Shown here: in pieces, positions 17,260 through 27,817 of the stretch
Layout: every line of letters begins with the position of its first letter
Position numbering within the stretch: position 1 is the first letter of the stretch
NCBI GenBank assembly: GCA_913031575.1
Contig: CAJWEV010000003.1
Location: 43,722 to 107,721 of the forward strand
DNA: 64,000 nucleotides
Direction: 5' to 3'
Source: an uncultured Halieaceae bacterium
GTDB taxonomy: Bacteria > Pseudomonadota > Gammaproteobacteria > Pseudomonadales > Halieaceae
Position numbers and translations under genes: made by a program
Notes under the pieces: generated by a model
Database searches by the model: none
What the model was told of the DNA's origin: nothing
The model's input: the letters and a program-made list of their open reading frames with translations, nothing else

Positions 17260-19872
17260 GTGCTTGAAGCTTATCGTGACCATGTAGCCGACCGAGCGGC
17301 CATGAATATCCCACCAAAACCACTATCGCCGCAGCAGGTCGCAGACCTAGTGGAGCTGCTAAAGGCGCCGCCGGCGGGCGAAGAGGACTATCTTGTAGAT
17401 CTTATTTCTAACAGGGTTCCACCTGGTGTTGATGAAGCCGCTTATGTCAAAGCCGCGTTCTTGTCGGATGTAGCCCTAGGTAATGTTGACTGCCCTTTGA
17501 TTGATAAAGTGACTGCCGTCGATCTGTTGGGTGACATGCACGGCGGTTACAACATCGAGACCTTGATAGAGCTGCTAAGCGACAGTGAACTAGGCGGACA
17601 GGCAGCAATGAAACTCAAGCACACCTTGCTTATGTTTGACAGGTTCTACGATGTTGCGGCACTCGCAAAGGACGGTAATGCCAACGCGGCATCGGTTATG
17701 CAATCATGGGCTGACGCCGAATGGTTCACAAAGCGGGATGTATTACCCGACTCACTCAAAATGGTCGTATTCAAGGTCACTGGCGAGACTAATACAGACG
17801 ACTTGTCACCGGCACCTGACGCCTGGTCACGACCAGATATCCCACTCCACGCACGCGCCATGTACAAGATGACGCGCGACGGACTCGAGCCAGAAGAACA
17901 CGGCCAAGTGGGGCCCATGGCCCAAATCGAAGCAGTCAAAGCCACTGGCTTGCCTGTTGCATTCGTAGGTGATGTGGTGGGAACAGGCTCGTCCAGAAAG
18001 TCCGCCGCGAACAGCGTCTTATGGTATTTCGGTCAGCCCGTCACAGGTGTCCCTAACAAGCAAATGGGGGGTGTATGCATTGGAGGTAAAATTGCCCCGA
18101 TTTTCTATAACACTATGGAAGATGCCGGTGCCCTAGTCTTCGAGGCATCCGTCGAGAAGATGGGCATGGGTGATATCATCGATATCCGCGTCTATGACGG
18201 AAAGGTTCTTAACGAGGCTGGCGATGTCATCTCTGAGTTTGAACTGCGCTCGGATGTACTACTTGACGAGGTTCGTGCGGGTGGTCGGATTAATCTAATT
18301 ATCGGCCGCGGCCTGACCACTAAGGCGCGAGAAGCTCTGGGCTTGGGCGAGAGCAGCCTCTTTAGAAAGCCGGATATGCCTGAAGAGACAAATGCCGGTT
18401 TCACCCTTGCACAAAAGATGGTGGGTCGCGCCTGTGGTGTCGATGGTATTCGACCGGGTACCTACTGCGAGCCCAAAATGACCACGGTGGGGTCTCAGGA
18501 TACTACGGGACCTATGACACGAGACGAACTACAGGATCTCGCGTGTCTAGGTTTCTCGGCGGATCTCACCATGCAGTCCTTCTGTCACACTGCGGCCTAT
18601 CCAAAGCCTGTTGATATAGAAACACAGCACTCGCTGCCCGACTTTATCCGGAACCGGGGCGGCGTATCACTGCGACCAGGCGATGGAATTATTCACAGCT
18701 GGTTGAACCGCATGCTGCTGCCTGACACGGTTGGCACTGGCGGAGACTCGCACACGCGATTTCCCCTCGGCATTTCCTTCCCCGCGGGATCGGGTCTCGT
18801 AGCCTTTGCCGCAGCAACCGGTGTCATGCCGCTGGACATGCCAGAGTCTGTGCTTGTTCGCTTTAAGGGCGAGATGCAGCCGGGGATCACCTTGCGGGAT
18901 CTGGTGCATGCGATTCCTTACTATGCTATCCAAGAAGGTCTGCTGACCGTCGAGAAAAAAGGCAAAAAGAACATCTTCTCCGGTCGTATTCTTGAAATTG
19001 AGGGAGTTGAAGAGTTAACTGTTGAGCAGGCCTTTGAACTTTCGGATGCGTCCGCTGAGCGCTCAGCTGCTGGTTGTACCGTCAAGCTATCCGAATCGAC
19101 GATCGGCAGGTATCTGAAGTCAAATATTGTCCTGTTGCGTTCGATGATTGCCGAGGGTTATGGCGATCCGCGCACACTGGAGCGCCGGGTTCAAAATATG
19201 GAGAAGTGGCTCGAGAACCCCGAGTTACTTGAGGCCGATACAGATGCCGAATACGCGGCCATCATTGAAATCGACCTCACCGAGGTTACTGAGCCTGTCG
19301 TTTGTGCCCCTAATGACCCTGATGATGCACGGCTACTTAGTCAGGTGGCAGGCGACCAGGTCGACGAGGTCTTTATCGGCAGCTGTATGACCAACATCGG
19401 TCACTTCAGAGCCACGGGGAAACTACTTGACCAGCACACAGGCGGTGTCGCAGCACGAATGTGGATCTGTCCGCCCACCCGAATGGATGAATATCAACTC
19501 ATGGACGAGGGGTATTACGCCATCTTCGGACGCGCAGGTGCCCGGACCGAAATGCCAGGGTGCTCGTTGTGTATGGGCAACCAGGCGCGTGTGGCGCCAA
19601 GATCGACTGTTTTATCGACCTCGACGAGAAATTTCCCTAATCGACTAGGGGAAGGCGCAAATGTCTATCTTACGTCAGCTGAGCTCGCTGCTGTGGGCGC
19701 CATTCTAGGGCGCCTTCCAACTCCAGAGGAGTACATGGCCTACGCGGATGAATTGGATTCGATGGCAGGTGAAATTTATCGTTACATGAATTTCAACGAA
19801 ATCAAGAGTTTCAGAGCCCTAGCCGATGACGGACAGAAAATTGCGGCAACGCTAATTGAAGAAGTAGCCTGA
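17260..19872 (+). CDS. acnB: Aconitate hydratase B (bifunctional 2-methylisocitrate dehydratase)
   Basis: AcnB interconverts citrate and isocitrate in the TCA cycle and can act on 2-methylisocitrate. At 870 residues it matches the E. coli enzyme. The 4Fe-4S ligands are Cys709 in FIGSCMTN and Cys768/Cys771 in [10 protein letters not shown], almost the same positions as in E. coli. The track starts at a GTG at 17221. The family begins [14 protein letters not shown], so I use the GTG at 17260, which has GAGGA eight bases before it. It is monocistronic and diverges from the DUF1289-miaE operon. Confidence 0.96.
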   Translation: MLEAYRDHVADRAAMNIPPKPLSPQQVADLVELLKAPPAGEEDYLVDLISNRVPPGVDEAAYVKAAFLSDVALGNVDCPLIDKVTAVDLLGDMHGGYNIETLIELLSDSELGGQAAMKLKHTLLMFDRFYDVAALAKDGNANAASVMQSWADAEWFTKRDVLPDSLKMVVFKVTGETNTDDLSPAPDAWSRPDIPLHARAMYKMTRDGLEPEEHGQVGPMAQIEAVKATGLPVAFVGDVVGTGSSRKSAANSVLWYFGQPVTGVPNKQMGGVCIGGKIAPIFYNTMEDAGALVFEASVEKMGMGDIIDIRVYDGKVLNEAGDVISEFELRSDVLLDEVRAGGRINLIIGRGLTTKAREALGLGESSLFRKPDMPEETNAGFTLAQKMVGRACGVDGIRPGTYCEPKMTTVGSQDTTGPMTRDELQDLACLGFSADLTMQSFCHTAAYPKPVDIETQHSLPDFIRNRGGVSLRPGDGIIHSWLNRMLLPDTVGTGGDSHTRFPLGISFPAGSGLVAFAAATGVMPLDMPESVLVRFKGEMQPGITLRDLVHAIPYYAIQEGLLTVEKKGKKNIFSGRILEIEGVEELTVEQAFELSDASAERSAAGCTVKLSESTIGRYLKSNIVLLRSMIAEGYGDPRTLERRVQNMEKWLENPELLEADTDAEYAAIIEIDLTEVTEPVVCAPNDPDDARLLSQVAGDQVDEVFIGSCMTNIGHFRATGKLLDQHTGGVAARMWICPPTRMDEYQLMDEGYYAIFGRAGARTEMPGCSLCMGNQARVAPRSTVLSTSTRNFPNRLGEGANVYLTSAELAAVGAILGRLPTPEEYMAYADELDSMAGEIYRYMNFNEIKSFRALADDGQKIAATLIEEVA

Positions 19873-19885
19873 TCCGTAATACCTT

Positions 19886-19909
19886 AAAAAAAGCAGTCTC
19901 CGGGTGCTT
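19886..19909 (-). terminator. Weak hairpin plus T-tract (minus-strand reading)
   Basis: On the minus strand, AAGCA and TGCTT form a five-pair stem around a nine-base loop, followed by a run of seven T. On the plus strand the same stem follows acnB but lacks a good T-run. It could end a short minus-strand transcript or serve both directions. The stem is short, so confidence is low. Confidence 0.35.
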
Positions 19910-20096
19910 ATTTACTTACCGAGATTAAAAAGGCGCCCACTGGCCACAGTTGAGAAATGACAGGAAAACCTCGTCGGTAATCACGCTCAATATCTTCAAG
20001 GTCTGCGATCAAAACTACGATGCGTATCAGACCCTCGGCACTACCGCCTTGCTGCTTCTGTTCATCGGTTAGGGTACCGCGAGTGCATCTAACCAT
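19908..20096 (-). CDS. Possible small ORF of unknown function (62 aa)
   Basis: An open frame of 62 codons from an ATG (a GTG lies one codon earlier) in the otherwise empty 387-base gap between acnB and purF. The middle reads GLIRIVVLIADLEDIERDY, a plausible helix, and the frame ends in the stem of a possible terminator. No ribosome site is evident and I recognise no family. It may be a remnant of a longer gene or chance. The rest of the gap (20097-20259) shows nothing else. Confidence 0.2.
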   Translation of the reverse strand: MVRCTRGTLTDEQKQQGGSAEGLIRIVVLIADLEDIERDYRRGFPVISQLWPVGAFLISVSK

Positions 20097-20259
20097 CACG
20101 CTCGCAGAAAAATGTCACCGCAGCCTGCTCAGCCGATTCAAAAACAAAGCTCGATGTTACGAGGTTGGGGGAATGCTATTGCTCGGGGACCGGCGTTAAT
20201 CCTTCTCAGATAGCCACCGTTTCAAGACCAGCACCTTTTACCTACTCGTCTGATCTCGG

Positions 20260-21762
20260 CTAACTCCTATTATGCAGACCAACGAGGGCACCGTCAGCAC
20301 GATCCACCGAGCTATCAGAGCGAGCATCACTCAGTCCCGTTAAATAGGCTTCGTCAATGACGCCAGTTTGATATTGCCCATCAAAGACCGAGAGCTCAAA
20401 ACCATCCACAAGAGAGTTGCCCTCTCGCGAGCACTCAATTAGATCATCTATCTCCTGATAAATCAGCCAGTCAGCCCCAATGTGCTCGGAGATCTGCTCT
20501 ATGGTTCTGCCATGAGCCACTAGTTCCGATGCCGTTGGCATATCGATGCCATAGACATTCGGATAGCGGACAGGCGGTGCTGCTGAGGCAAAATAGACCC
20601 GTTTTGCGCCCGAATCGCGCGCCATCTGAATGATTTGCTTGCAGGTTGTGCCCCGTACGATCGAATCATCGACTAGGAGCACGGTTTTGCCCTCAAATTC
20701 GAGCGGCACAGGATTCAATTTTTGCCGCACTGATTTCCGGCGTTGTGTCTGCCCCGGCATAATAAACGTGCGACCGATGTATCGGTTTTTCATAAAGCCC
20801 TCGCGGAACTTTACGCCCAACTCATGGGCTAAAGCCTGGCCAGCAACCCTGCTGGTGTCAGGAATCGGTATCACGACGTCAATGTCATGATCAGAGCGCT
20901 CGCGCATGATCTTTTGCGCCAGCCGCTCTCCTTGGCGCATCCGTGTCTTGTAGACAGAAATGCCATCCATCAGTGAGTCAGGACGCGCAAAATAAACATG
21001 CTCGAAAATACAAGGTTTTAGCTTGGGCTCAACCGCACACTGTCTTCGAATAAGCTCTCCCATAGCATCAATAAACAGTGCCTCACCGGGGTCCACGTCG
21101 CCTATGAGGCGGTAACCTAATACGTCAAGAGCGACACTCTCAGAGGCCAACATATAACTTTTGTGATCGTCGTGAGTCTTGACTCCAACCACCAGGGGCC
21201 TAATACCGTTTGGATCTCTAAACGCCACTAAACCGACGTTTGCGATCATCGCGATAGCCGCGTACCCACCTTCACAACGCGTGTGCAGTGTTGTTACCGC
21301 GTTAAACACATCTTCTGCTGACGGAATAAGCTTACCCTGGCGCTGCAACTCATGTGCGAAGACGTTCAGCAACACTTCCGAGTCACTATCGGTATTCAGA
21401 TGGCGCAAGTCGGTTTGATAAAGCTCCTCGGACAAGGCCCCCGAGTTCGTAAGGTTGCCATTGTGTGCCAGGGCAATTCCATAGGGCGAGTTGACGTAGA
21501 AGGGCTGAGCCAGGGCGGAACCTGAGCTACCTTGGGTTGGATAACGTGTATGGCCTAAACCAAAATGGCCTGGCAATTGTTGCATGTGATCGGCATTAAA
21601 GACGTCTCGAACCAGCCCCTCCCCTTTTCGTTGAAGGAACTGACCCTTGTGGCAGGTCATGATGCCAGCTGCATCTTGGCCGCGATGCTGAAGCATGGTT
21701 AGCGCGTCGTAAATATCCGTAGCCACACTGTCATTTGAGGAAATTCCAACTATGCCGCACAC
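20260..21762 (-). CDS. purF: Amidophosphoribosyltransferase PurF
   Basis: PurF makes 5-phosphoribosylamine from PRPP and glutamine, the committed step of purine synthesis. The protein is 500 residues. The catalytic Cys follows the initiator Met (MCGIVGIS), so the enzyme is an N-terminal-nucleophile glutaminase. The PRPP loop is VLLVDDSIVRGTT near residue 365. It lies three bases after cvpA, the order conserved across gammaproteobacteria, and is the last gene of the long leu-trp-acc-fol cluster. Confidence 0.97.
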   Translation of the reverse strand: MCGIVGISSNDSVATDIYDALTMLQHRGQDAAGIMTCHKGQFLQRKGEGLVRDVFNADHMQQLPGHFGLGHTRYPTQGSSGSALAQPFYVNSPYGIALAHNGNLTNSGALSEELYQTDLRHLNTDSDSEVLLNVFAHELQRQGKLIPSAEDVFNAVTTLHTRCEGGYAAIAMIANVGLVAFRDPNGIRPLVVGVKTHDDHKSYMLASESVALDVLGYRLIGDVDPGEALFIDAMGELIRRQCAVEPKLKPCIFEHVYFARPDSLMDGISVYKTRMRQGERLAQKIMRERSDHDIDVVIPIPDTSRVAGQALAHELGVKFREGFMKNRYIGRTFIMPGQTQRRKSVRQKLNPVPLEFEGKTVLLVDDSIVRGTTCKQIIQMARDSGAKRVYFASAAPPVRYPNVYGIDMPTASELVAHGRTIEQISEHIGADWLIYQEIDDLIECSREGNSLVDGFELSVFDGQYQTGVIDEAYLTGLSDARSDSSVDRADGALVGLHNRS

Positions 21763-21765
21763 TAT

Positions 21766-22332
21766 TCAGGTACCTTCAGCCATGTCATTGGCATCATCTA
21801 CTGTCTCTTCAAACAATCTATTTGGATCCTTAAAGAATTCTGACTCAAAGCCACTACTCAAGAACGATTCAGTAATTTCGAGATATTCTGCATATACGCT
21901 TTCGCCAAAAGTATCTTCCTGCCAATGAGGAGCCGCAGCCCCCATCAAAAGACTCACCACTGATAGTAAAACAACGCCACGGCCGATACCAAAGGCCGCT
22001 CCCAGGAGAGAGTTACCGAACTTTGTATGCCCATTTTTCAATCTCGCAGAGAGCCCGGCACCCACCGTAGAAAAAAATACAACAACCGCGGCGAAGACCA
22101 AGCCATAGCTGAAAAGATAGAGTAAGGAGTCTTGTGAAAGGTCTATTCCAACAGCAAAGATAATTGGTTCTGCGGAAACTGTGGCAATGAAGTGCGCAAG
22201 GATCCAACCAAAAAGCGAAATCGACTCTTTAATAAATCCGCCCTTTAGACCCATCAGGCCCGAAATACTGCAAACAGCTATTATCGCCCAATCTATGAAA
22301 GATTCTGGACTAGTAAAAGAGACTATATCCAA
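21766..22332 (-). CDS. cvpA: CvpA family inner-membrane protein
   Basis: A 188-residue membrane protein with about four hydrophobic segments, for example FIDWAIIAVCSISGLMGLKGG, WILAHFIATV, LFSYGLVFAAVVVFF and GVVLLSVVSLLMGA. The GxxxGxxKG-type turn after helix 1 is typical of CvpA/colicin V production proteins, linked in E. coli to colicin V export and envelope stress tolerance. It lies between the SPOR protein and purF with 12- and 3-base gaps. Confidence 0.9.
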   Translation of the reverse strand: MDIVSFTSPESFIDWAIIAVCSISGLMGLKGGFIKESISLFGWILAHFIATVSAEPIIFAVGIDLSQDSLLYLFSYGLVFAAVVVFFSTVGAGLSARLKNGHTKFGNSLLGAAFGIGRGVVLLSVVSLLMGAAAPHWQEDTFGESVYAEYLEITESFLSSGFESEFFKDPNRLFEETVDDANDMAEGT

Positions 22333-22344
22333 ATATCTGCTCCC

Positions 22345-22926
22345 TTAAATTGGCGTAAATCTCACGATAATGCTTTCGACGGAAAAATAGTCGTCGATCG
22401 CTGGCTGGATATCAATGAGCCGCTGCTTTTGTAATTTCGGTCCTATCATAACTCTAAATAAGCGCTGATCGTCCAATATTGCTGGTGAAACATACGCCTT
22501 GTGACCCTTGTCCCGCAGTAACTGCGAAATTTCCTCAGCCCTTCCTATGTCACTAAAGGTTGCGATCTGAAGGTTCCAGCTAACTGGCAGGCCTTGATCG
22601 TCAAACTCTGCTCTCTCCAATGCCGAGGACTGATGCTCTGGCTCCTCATCAGCATCTACGAGAACCGCGTAAGGCGCAGGTGACACGATGTCAATAGGTT
22701 GAGCAATCGGCTGCTGACGCTCCGGTTCCTTGGGAAGCACCGCTTGATCTACTTTATTCAGCACAGGCTGTCGACGCTCTGACACCTCGATTACAGGTTT
22801 TGGCGGCATTTCAAAGACGGGGAGCTCAAAGTCATCGGCATTGTCCCGCGTGACAAACACGATTGGCCAGAAGATGACTGCAATCGCAACAAGAACCACA
22901 AAGCCGACAAAACGTTGCTTAATCAC
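22345..22926 (-). CDS. SPOR-domain inner-membrane protein (DedD-like)
   Basis: About 193 residues. A short cytoplasmic start VIKQR is followed by one transmembrane helix (FVGFVVLVAIAVIFWPIVFV), a Pro/Glu-rich periplasmic linker, and a C-terminal SPOR domain (SWNLQIATFSD, AEEISQLLRDKGHKAYV, FRVMIGP). SPOR domains bind denuded septal peptidoglycan, so a cell-division role like E. coli DedD is expected. The track start at 22959 overlaps folC by 37 bases. I prefer the GTG at 22924-22926, which overlaps the folC stop as GTGA. Confidence 0.88.
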   Translation of the reverse strand: MIKQRFVGFVVLVAIAVIFWPIVFVTRDNADDFELPVFEMPPKPVIEVSERRQPVLNKVDQAVLPKEPERQQPIAQPIDIVSPAPYAVLVDADEEPEHQSSALERAEFDDQGLPVSWNLQIATFSDIGRAEEISQLLRDKGHKAYVSPAILDDQRLFRVMIGPKLQKQRLIDIQPAIDDYFSVESIIVRFTPI

Positions 22927-24173
22927 GATTGACCATCCGATTGCGCTAGACGCATGCATTCAAGCGCTTTCATGCCCTCGCCCACGGTAAAAAACGAGCC
23001 GAAAATAAGGAGCCTGCCTCCATCGGCAAGACTTCCCAGTGCGGCTTCAAAGGCCGATTCAAACGTTGGTTTAACGTGTGCCCTTCCAGAAATACACCCT
23101 GCAACTACCTCTGGTGACTGCCCGCGTACTCCACCGATACCTGCCGGCAGGTACCACTCATCGATAACTGATTCGACAGCCGCAATCATATCACTGCAAT
23201 CTTTATCGGACATGACAGCAAAGATGGCCGTAGTCGGTTGCTCTGTTAGCTGAAGATCAAGAAATTTCCTGAGCGCCGACGCGGCATCGGGGTTATGGGC
23301 AACGTCAAGAATGATATCGATATTGCCGAGACGCACAGACTCTCGTCGGCCATTGAGCACAACACTCCCCATGGCGGCCGCAACAATATCTCCGTTAATC
23401 CCAACGCCAGCAGCCTCCAGTGCTCTTACGCCGGCAGCGGCATTCAAAGGGATAATTCCCGCGGGCAACGACCAGGAAATTGATCCCGCCGCCAAGCTCT
23501 CAAATTGAGTTTCGTCGAAGACGTAATCGCGTAGAGCCAATAATTCACAAGCACCGATTCTTTGTAGCTCTCTATAAACCGAGCCAGGCGCTGACGGATC
23601 GGCGATGATGCATGGGCGTCCGTAACGTGCGATGCCGCATTTCTCAACAGCGATAGTCTCAATATCCGTGCCTAACCATTCCTGGTGATCCAGACCGATA
23701 GCTGTGACTACTGCCACATCTGCATCGATGATATTAACCGCGTCTAATCTGCCGCCCAACCCGACCTCAAGGAGCTGAAATGCCACCTCAAGCTTTTTAA
23801 AAATCCACAGCGCTGCAAGTGTATTGAATTCAAAATAGGTTAATGAAATAGCCAATCGCGCATGCTCGATCGCTTCGAAGGCCTCAACAATAAGTTCATT
23901 TGAGACCTCAGACCCATCAACGCGAATGCGTTCGTTATAGCGGATTAGGTGTGGGGATGTAAATGCACCCACACGCATACCACTGGCTCGTAAAATAGCT
24001 TCCATAACGCCAACGGTGCTGCCCTTGCCATTGGTACCGGCCACGGTGATGGTAGTAGCGTCTGTATCCAACAGCTCTAGACGCCGCGCTACTTCACCAC
24101 AACGCGCTAGGCCAAGATCAATCGCGGAAGGGTGTAACTGCTCTAGGCGTTCAAGCCAAGTGGCAAGGTCCAA
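22923..24173 (-). CDS. folC: Folylpolyglutamate/dihydrofolate synthase FolC
   Basis: A 416-residue Mur-ligase-type enzyme that adds glutamates to dihydropteroate and folates. The ATP loop is VAGTNGKGSTVGVMEAIL near residue 45. Further signatures are FTSPHLIRYNERIRV, LEVGLGGRLDAVN and ILDVAHNPDAA. It follows accD by 18 bases and is followed, with a 4-base overlap, by the SPOR gene. This accD-folC-dedD-cvpA-purF order is standard in gammaproteobacteria. Confidence 0.96.
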   Translation of the reverse strand: MDLATWLERLEQLHPSAIDLGLARCGEVARRLELLDTDATTITVAGTNGKGSTVGVMEAILRASGMRVGAFTSPHLIRYNERIRVDGSEVSNELIVEAFEAIEHARLAISLTYFEFNTLAALWIFKKLEVAFQLLEVGLGGRLDAVNIIDADVAVVTAIGLDHQEWLGTDIETIAVEKCGIARYGRPCIIADPSAPGSVYRELQRIGACELLALRDYVFDETQFESLAAGSISWSLPAGIIPLNAAAGVRALEAAGVGINGDIVAAAMGSVVLNGRRESVRLGNIDIILDVAHNPDAASALRKFLDLQLTEQPTTAIFAVMSDKDCSDMIAAVESVIDEWYLPAGIGGVRGQSPEVVAGCISGRAHVKPTFESAFEAALGSLADGGRLLIFGSFFTVGEGMKALECMRLAQSDGQS

Positions 24174-24191
24174 AAATACCCTCGGCTAAGC

Positions 24192-25058
24192 TTAGGACGC
24201 GAGCTGTGCGTTAGTGAACTTCGCGAGAACCCGACCAAGCGTATCTCGCATCTCAAATCTTGGAATGATCATATCGATAGCACCATGCTCAAGAAGAAAC
24301 TCACTTCGCTGAAAGCCACGAGGTAACTTTTGCCGAATCGTCTGCTCGATGATATTAGGTCCCGCAAAGCCTGCGCGCGCATCAGGTTCTGCAACATTGA
24401 TGTCACCCAAGAGCGCTAACGAGGCAGATACGCCACCATAAATCGGATCCGTCATTACCGAAACGTAGGGTACGCCGGCGGCCTTCATGCGCTCAATGAC
24501 GGCTGATGTTTTCGCCATTTGCATCAATGAAATCAGGGCTTCTTGCATGCGCGCGCCACCCGACGCGGCAAAACAAATTAATGGTATACCGTTCTCGAGA
24601 GCGACTCCGGCAGCGCGGGTGAACTTTTCGCCCACGGCATACCCCATTGACCCACCATGAAAGTTAAACTCGAAGGCTATTGCGACAACATCCAGACCGT
24701 GTAGTGTTCCACGAAATGCAATAATGGCGTCTTTCTCACCCGTGCTCTTCTGCGCAGTGCTCAAGCGGTCTCGGTAGCGTTTTTTATCTTTGAATTTCAG
24801 GCGATCAATCGTTTCAAGATCTGCAAACAGCTCAGTGCGTCCGGTGTCATCTAAAAAAAGGTCGAGCCGTCGACGCGCGGTGATACGCATATGATGATCG
24901 CACTTAGGGCAAACCTCGGCGTTACGCTCCAGATCGGGTCGATAGAGCACGGCATCGCACTTGACACATTTACGCCACAACCCCTCAGGAATATTCGCCT
25001 TTTTATCCCCGTCGGTTTTCCGCACACCTGCGGGAATGATTTTATCGATCCAGCTCAT
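24192..25058 (-). CDS. accD: Acetyl-CoA carboxylase carboxyltransferase subunit beta
   Basis: AccD forms the carboxyltransferase of acetyl-CoA carboxylase with AccA and makes malonyl-CoA for fatty acid synthesis. The protein is 288 residues. An N-terminal zinc ribbon has cysteines as CVKC and CPKC with 15 residues between the pairs, and the crotonase-type core includes [19 protein letters not shown]. The gene follows trpA with a 47-base gap, so a separate promoter or processing is possible. Confidence 0.96.
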   Translation of the reverse strand: MSWIDKIIPAGVRKTDGDKKANIPEGLWRKCVKCDAVLYRPDLERNAEVCPKCDHHMRITARRRLDLFLDDTGRTELFADLETIDRLKFKDKKRYRDRLSTAQKSTGEKDAIIAFRGTLHGLDVVAIAFEFNFHGGSMGYAVGEKFTRAAGVALENGIPLICFAASGGARMQEALISLMQMAKTSAVIERMKAAGVPYVSVMTDPIYGGVSASLALLGDINVAEPDARAGFAGPNIIEQTIRQKLPRGFQRSEFLLEHGAIDMIIPRFEMRDTLGRVLAKFTNAQLAS

Positions 25059-25105
25059 CTTGGCTCCCTGTACATCGCGGTGCGCAGTATACGTCGTTGA
25101 CAGTT

Positions 25106-25930
25106 TTAGTTGGAAGTTGCCAAATTTACGCCGTTGCGGATGCTTGAGATCAGTGAATGCGCCCCAGAAATGGCACTATCGTAAGAGCCATCAGTGCCCA
25201 GATCGTTAGCTACAAGCTCTACCAGTGCGCTACCGACAACAACTGCATCAGCACATCTCGCTAATGTCGCTGCAGTGTCTGCATCTTTAATACCGAACCC
25301 GACAGCAACCGGTAGACTCGTGTGTTGCCGTATAGTTTCTAGATGCGCTTCGACTGCGTCGGTATCGAGGTGTCCTGCCCCCGTAACGCCCTTAAGTGCA
25401 ACGTAATAGATAAACCCACTGGCTTGAGCTGTAATTGTGGTTATGCGGGCATCACTAGTGGTTGGTGAGATAAGAAAAATATTATCGATTTTCTGCCGCC
25501 GCAACTCGGCGTTCATCGCTGTGACCTCTTCGGGAGGCAGGTCTACCGTGATCAAGCCGTCAATACCTGCTTCAGCGCAAGCATCTGCCACTGCAGCATA
25601 TCCTTTGCGCTCGAGCGGATTCGCGTACCCCATCAATACCAAGGGGGTATAAGCGTTTGTTTCCCGAAACTGTTTTACCAGCGAAAGCGTTGAAAGAAGA
25701 CTAGTACCACCCTCCAATGCACGCTCGTGGCCCTTCTGAATTGTGGGACCCTCGGACATTGGATCCGAAAATGGCACGCCTACCTCAATGATATCTGCAC
25801 CTGCCTCGACCAGGCTGTGCATCAAGGGCACAGTCAACGCCTCGTCGGGATCTCCCGCCACAAGGTAGGGAATCACGGCCCGGCGATTTTCCGCACGTAG
25901 CTGGTCAAACAGGGGGCCAAGACGCGACAT
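25106..25930 (-). CDS. trpA: Tryptophan synthase alpha subunit
   Basis: TrpA cleaves indole-3-glycerol phosphate to indole and glyceraldehyde-3-phosphate and channels indole to TrpB. The 274-residue TIM barrel shows the catalytic Glu region [20 protein letters not shown] and the second acid in [14 protein letters not shown]. The phosphate site is [14 protein letters not shown]. Its ATG shares one base with the trpB stop (TAATG), which favours coupled translation and matched subunit amounts. Confidence 0.97.
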   Translation of the reverse strand: MSRLGPLFDQLRAENRRAVIPYLVAGDPDEALTVPLMHSLVEAGADIIEVGVPFSDPMSEGPTIQKGHERALEGGTSLLSTLSLVKQFRETNAYTPLVLMGYANPLERKGYAAVADACAEAGIDGLITVDLPPEEVTAMNAELRRQKIDNIFLISPTTSDARITTITAQASGFIYYVALKGVTGAGHLDTDAVEAHLETIRQHTSLPVAVGFGIKDADTAATLARCADAVVVGSALVELVANDLGTDGSYDSAISGAHSLISSIRNGVNLATSN

Positions 25931-27159
25931 TAACTAATCCCAAGGTCAATGCCGTCAATCTCGGCAACAGTGAGGATATCCTTATCACCGCGACCAGAGA
26001 GGTTCACGATGATGTGCTGATCCGGCACCATTTCAGCAGCCAGTTTTTCTGCATACGCGAGCGCATGCGCTGTCTCAAGCGCAGGTATGATGCCCTCTAC
26101 TCTCGTGACACGATGGAATGCAGCTAGCGCTTCTGCGTCGGTGGCATCAACATAGTTGACGCGTCCAATATCCTTGAGCCACGCGTGCTCAGGTCCCACG
26201 CCCGGGTAATCAAGACCCGCTGATACCGAATGGGTGTGCATGATCTGACCGTTCTCGTCCTGCATAAGATAGGTGCGATTACCATGCAAAACACCTGGAA
26301 TACCGGCACTCAGTGGAGCCGCGTGCTCACCGGTCTCAACTCCTTTACCACCAGCTTCAACGCCGTACATCGCAACCTTATTGTCGCTGAGGAATGGGTG
26401 GAAAAGACCGATGGCATTTGATCCACCGCCAACGCAAGCAACCAGTGCGTCAGGTAGCTTCCCAGTCATATTTAGCGATTGCACGCGCGCCTCTCGACCA
26501 ATAACGCTTTGGAAATCTCGTACGAGCATCGGATAAGGGTGAGGGCCGGCGACGGTCCCGATAATGTAGAAGGTATTATCGACGTTAGTCACCCAATCAC
26601 GTAATGCTTCGTTCATTGCATCTTTAAGGGTTTTAGAACCCGATGTAACAGGAATAACTTCAGCACCCAGTAACTTCATACGGTAGACGTTCAAAGCCTG
26701 TCTCTTTATGTCCTCCTCGCCCATGAAAACGTGGCATTCCAAACCTAGGCGAGCTGCAACAGTGGCACTCGCCACACCGTGTTGCCCTGCACCGGTCTCA
26801 GCGATAACCCGTTTCTTTCCCATATACTTCGCGAGTAGCGCCTGCCCAATGGTGTTATTCACCTTATGCGCGCCCGTGTGATTCAGATCTTCGCGCTTGA
26901 GGTAGATTCTTCCGCCACCAATCTTGTCGGACCAGCGCGCTGCTTCATAAAGCGGCGAGGGTCTTCCCACGTAGTGCGTGAGATCAAGGTCGAATTCGCG
27001 AAGAAAAGCTGGATCGTCCTTAAGATCGTTATACAAGCTCTCTAGTTCCGCCAATGCGGACATGAGTGTCTCGGCAACAAACTTACCACCATAGATACCG
27101 AAGCGTCCGTGCTCATCTGGCACCTGTGCGTAAAGGTCGGGTTTAATATCAATCGTCAT
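25930..27159 (-). CDS. trpB: Tryptophan synthase beta subunit
   Basis: TrpB condenses indole with serine using pyridoxal phosphate. The protein is 409 residues. The PLP lysine is in [14 protein letters not shown] and the phosphate loop is [13 protein letters not shown]. The conserved start [15 protein letters not shown] is present. It overlaps trpF upstream by four bases (ATGA) and trpA downstream by one base, so trpF-trpB-trpA is a tight operon. Confidence 0.97.
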   Translation of the reverse strand: MTIDIKPDLYAQVPDEHGRFGIYGGKFVAETLMSALAELESLYNDLKDDPAFLREFDLDLTHYVGRPSPLYEAARWSDKIGGGRIYLKREDLNHTGAHKVNNTIGQALLAKYMGKKRVIAETGAGQHGVASATVAARLGLECHVFMGEEDIKRQALNVYRMKLLGAEVIPVTSGSKTLKDAMNEALRDWVTNVDNTFYIIGTVAGPHPYPMLVRDFQSVIGREARVQSLNMTGKLPDALVACVGGGSNAIGLFHPFLSDNKVAMYGVEAGGKGVETGEHAAPLSAGIPGVLHGNRTYLMQDENGQIMHTHSVSAGLDYPGVGPEHAWLKDIGRVNYVDATDAEALAAFHRVTRVEGIIPALETAHALAYAEKLAAEMVPDQHIIVNLSGRGDKDILTVAEIDGIDLGIS

Positions 27160-27785
27160 AATGCAAGGTCCCTACCAGCCCGCTTCGCGGCGGCAATAAA
27201 TCGTTCTAACTTGTCGTGATTCTTAACTCTGGGCTGCGATTCAACACCACTGCTGACGTCCACCGCATCTGGTCGCGCTATTTTAATCGCTTTTGCGACA
27301 TTTTCCGTGTCTAAACCACCTGCAAGGATACGATGTCCAATATTTTTCTGAGGCATTTTCGTCCAATCAAAGGTTTTGCCTGTTCCACCGTGCTCTCCAG
27401 GCACGTAGGTATCAAACAGATAAGCTCTGGCATTCGTATGTTCAGCGACCAAGCTCCGCATTCCAATCGTATCCACCACCGGTATGCTTTTGATGTAGGG
27501 ACGACCGAAACGTTCGCAAAAAGACGATGACTCCTCACCATGAAACTGAATTTGTGACACATCGACCGTTGATAGCACCTTCCAAACCTCGGCTTCCGTC
27601 GGATTGACGAACAATGCGTTAATAGACGTATACGGAGGTAGTTGCGCGACGATTTTGGCTGCGCGTCGCTCGTCGATACATCGTGCACTACCTTGGTAAA
27701 AAATGAGCCCAATAGCATCGGCACCCGCATCCACGGCCGCGCGCGCATCCTCATTATTAGTAATACCGCAGATTTTTACTTGCAC
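27156..27785 (-). CDS. trpF: Phosphoribosylanthranilate isomerase
   Basis: TrpF performs the Amadori rearrangement of phosphoribosylanthranilate in tryptophan synthesis. The 209-residue barrel has the catalytic Cys in [12 protein letters not shown] and the Asp in [20 protein letters not shown]. The end has [13 protein letters not shown] and [14 protein letters not shown]. The track start at 27821 would run into truA. I choose the GTG at 27783-27785, with AAGGG about six bases before it, because the family begins there. trpD and trpC are not in the window. Confidence 0.95.
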   Translation of the reverse strand: MQVKICGITNNEDARAAVDAGADAIGLIFYQGSARCIDERRAAKIVAQLPPYTSINALFVNPTEAEVWKVLSTVDVSQIQFHGEESSSFCERFGRPYIKSIPVVDTIGMRSLVAEHTNARAYLFDTYVPGEHGGTGKTFDWTKMPQKNIGHRILAGGLDTENVAKAIKIARPDAVDVSSGVESQPRVKNHDKLERFIAAAKRAGRDLAL

Positions 27786-27817
27786 ATCGATACCCTTACG
27801 GAAGACCGTTGATTGTA